From the NCBI RefSeq assembly GCF_003129965.1, contig NZ_NRCJ01000012.1, forward strand, positions 34,889-98,888: a stretch of 64,000 nucleotides of DNA. Direction: 5' to 3'. The notes below the pieces were generated by a model. The model did no database searches and had not been told where the DNA came from. It saw only the letters and a program-made list of their open reading frames with translations. This DNA is from Aggregatibacter kilianii. GTDB lineage: Bacteria; Pseudomonadota; Gammaproteobacteria; Enterobacterales; Pasteurellaceae. Numbering within the stretch: position 1 is the stretch's first letter; the number at the start of each line of letters is the position of its first letter. A program made the position numbers and the translations under genes. Below, one piece after another: positions 62,597-64,000 of the stretch.

Positions 62597-63923
62597 TGTT
62601 CGCCTCGCTCGCTGCCGCTTCACGCCCGCTTAAATTTGCCGCATTGAGCGCCAGCGCCATGGCGGCGGTGTACTGCTCAAGGCTCATATCCGGCATCACG
62701 GTCAACAGCTCATCGCGCAGTTGCTCAAGAGATTCTGCGCGCTCGGCTAACGCCCGCACTTGGCTCACCCAGTTATCAATCACCGGCGCCAGATTGTTGT
62801 CGAGCTGGTCAACCATGTGGGCCGGGATGTCTTTTTCCGTCCCGCCCGCAAAATCCGCCGTTTTCTTGGCGGGTTCTTTTGGTGCAGGGTCATCATTATT
62901 CGGCTCTTCCGCCTTTTCCCAGTCGCCGCCGTAGGACGCTTGGATTTGCCCTAAGGTCGGACGGTAGCCGGTGGTTTCAAAGATGACTTTGTCGCGGTTG
63001 GCTTTTTCGTTGAGATCTTCCGCCTCGTCAAACACTCTAAACACGCGCGGCGGGCGGGCATTGGCAAAGTTCATGGCGGTTAGCCACGCCACCGGACCAC
63101 GATTAAAGGATTCACAAATCACGTCGGAGTCCGCTTTGATAATGGATTCCAGCACTTTTTCTTGCAAGTCATCATTGCCGAGACGTCCCGCCGTGCCACC
63201 GGATGAGGAGGTTTGCCCTAACACGACACGCTGGATACCCTCGTTCATGGTGTCAAATAGTTCCTTGTATGAGCCGTTGCCGCTGCGTCCTTGGCTTAAC
63301 AGCTCAATGGGCATATCTGCCGGCATCACAATGCCGCTGTCGGATTGGATAGATTCCACCGCTTCCAGCAAGCGCTTCTGGTCGGCTTCGCTGGCGTTTT
63401 TGCCGTAGCGTCCCAATACCGTCGGCATGCCGAATTTTTCCAAAAAGATGAGCCAAAACTTGACGCCGTTACGTTTAAAAAAACTCAACCAATACAACCA
63501 GTGCGCCAAGCCGATGCCGTACGGCTCATCATCGTGGTCGGCACCGGTACAAAAACTCCAGAAATACGGCGCAGGGCACTCAATGCCGGTGGTTTGATTG
63601 GCGCGGGTAAGCAGGCGCAGTTCGCCCTTCGGCGTGAAGCGAAAGCGGCGACGGTTGCGCACTTTGACGTCCGCCACGTACTTGCCATCATCATTGACGC
63701 GGTACACTAATTCTGCCACGGCATAGCCGTAAAAAATGCCGTAGTGCATGAGTTTGGTAATGCGATCAAAGCCGATTTCGGCGACCCAGTTACGGATAAA
63801 ATCCGCCGCTTCCACGTCCTGCGGTTCGTCGCTTGCGGGCTCCACCGTCCATTCGCGGGAGACCAGCGCGTCTTGGCGTTGGGTAAAGGTGCGTTTGACT
63901 TCTTCGTCGCTTAATACTTTTTC
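62589..63923 (-). CDS. Portal protein (DUF935, Mu gp29-like), 5' part cut off by an IS element
   Basis: At least 444 codons of a DUF935 portal: DFIRNWVAEIGFDRITKLMHYG, FFKRNGVKFWLIFLEKFGMP, VVLGQTSSSGGTAGRLGNDD and a Glu-rich C-terminus. The frame is open up to 63923, where an IS200/IS605-type end begins; residues KVLSDEEVKRTFTQRQDALV still look like portal. A GTG at 63845 is not the real start. The N-terminal region should lie beyond the insertion, so this copy is probably inactive. Confidence 0.82.
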   Translation of the reverse strand, partial: EKVLSDEEVKRTFTQRQDALVSREWTVEPASDEPQDVEAADFIRNWVAEIGFDRITKLMHYGIFYGYAVAELVYRVNDDGKYVADVKVRNRRRFRFTPKGELRLLTRANQTTGIECPAPYFWSFCTGADHDDEPYGIGLAHWLYWLSFFKRNGVKFWLIFLEKFGMPTVLGRYGKNASEADQKRLLEAVESIQSDSGIVMPADMPIELLSQGRSGNGSYKELFDTMNEGIQRVVLGQTSSSGGTAGRLGNDDLQEKVLESIIKADSDVICESFNRGPVAWLTAMNFANARPPRVFRVFDEAEDLNEKANRDKVIFETTGYRPTLGQIQASYGGDWEKAEEPNNDDPAPKEPAKKTADFAGGTEKDIPAHMVDQLDNNLAPVIDNWVSQVRALAERAESLEQLRDELLTVMPDMSLEQYTAAMALALNAANLSGREAAASEANNE

Positions 63924-64000
63924 TTGACATCCTCCCCGCCCTAAAGGACGGGGATTCCTACTAGCTCCCCCGCTTTGCGTGGGCTACTCTCGGTGGGTTC
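63924..64000 (-). mobile_element. Right end of an IS200/IS605-family element inserted in the portal gene
   Basis: From 63924 the plus strand reads TTGACATCC, then a hairpin CCCCGCCC-TAAA-GGACGGGG (63932-63951 region) and G+C-rich sequence. The reverse complement, GTCAA after a hairpin with GTCCTTTAGGGCGG, is the conserved right end of IS1341/TnpB-type IS200/IS605 elements in many bacteria. The element runs out of the window. No transposase or TnpB coding is within the 77 bases seen. Confidence 0.75.

Noticed and set aside
61937..62647. 236-codon plus-strand frame opposite the F-like head gene
   Set aside because: It is complementary to well-supported head-morphogenesis coding and has no ribosome site or recognisable domain.

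Overview
The window looks like a chromosome segment of a Pasteurellaceae bacterium. The host part is scattered with the Hin-type DNA uptake sequence (core AAGTGCGGT, both strands), often as inverted pairs that double as terminators. Base composition looks like the mid-40s % G+C by eye, higher than expected for Haemophilus influenzae, and the encoded proteins are close to gammaproteobacterial homologues. I infer Aggregatibacter or a near relative; this was not tested by any search.

Positions 1-41,050 are ordinary host chromosome in short operons. In order: the end of an FtsN-like SPOR protein; an acrR-acrA-acrB RND efflux operon with a TetR operator; a methyltransferase; a DyP peroxidase (yfeX) divergent from corA-yggT-yggU; a nitroreductase; an LtaS-like sulfatase-fold enzyme; rluD-pgeF divergent from bamD; zapA-6S RNA-ygfA opposite ygfB-pepP-ubiH-ubiI; the rpsP-rimM-trmD-rplS operon; mtr plus a methyltransferase divergent from ppa and an M48 lipoprotein; a LysR gene divergent from hchA; a luciferase-like monooxygenase followed by a possible 25-codon gene and two oxidoreductases; a MerR gene and dciA divergent from secM-secA-mutT; and leuS-lptE-holA.

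Positions about 41,076-64,000 are a transposable (Mu-like) prophage read on the minus strand, entering from its right end and leaving the window inside the portal gene. Head genes are Mu-type: portal, F-like head protein, G, protease with nested scaffold, decoration protein, capsid, gp36 and gp37. The tail is the long flexible type: tube protein, frameshifted assembly chaperone, 1098-residue tape measure, BR0599-family protein and a large tip protein. This mosaic resembles the B3/D3112 group. An IS200/IS605-type end interrupts the portal gene at 63,924.

The right end of the prophage (41.1-44.4 kb) is the most unusual part. It holds a D12-class adenine methyltransferase directly behind nine TTTG/CAAA repeats; five small unknown genes, two of them preceded by near-identical promoter/palindrome/pseudoknot leaders; and an array of five type I-F CRISPR-like repeats separated by only 18-19 nt, with compensatory changes that keep the hairpin, ending in a Rho-independent terminator. 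I see no cas genes here. A phage-borne decoy or mini-crRNA locus, similar in idea to RNA anti-CRISPRs, is the most interesting hypothesis in the window, and it is untested.
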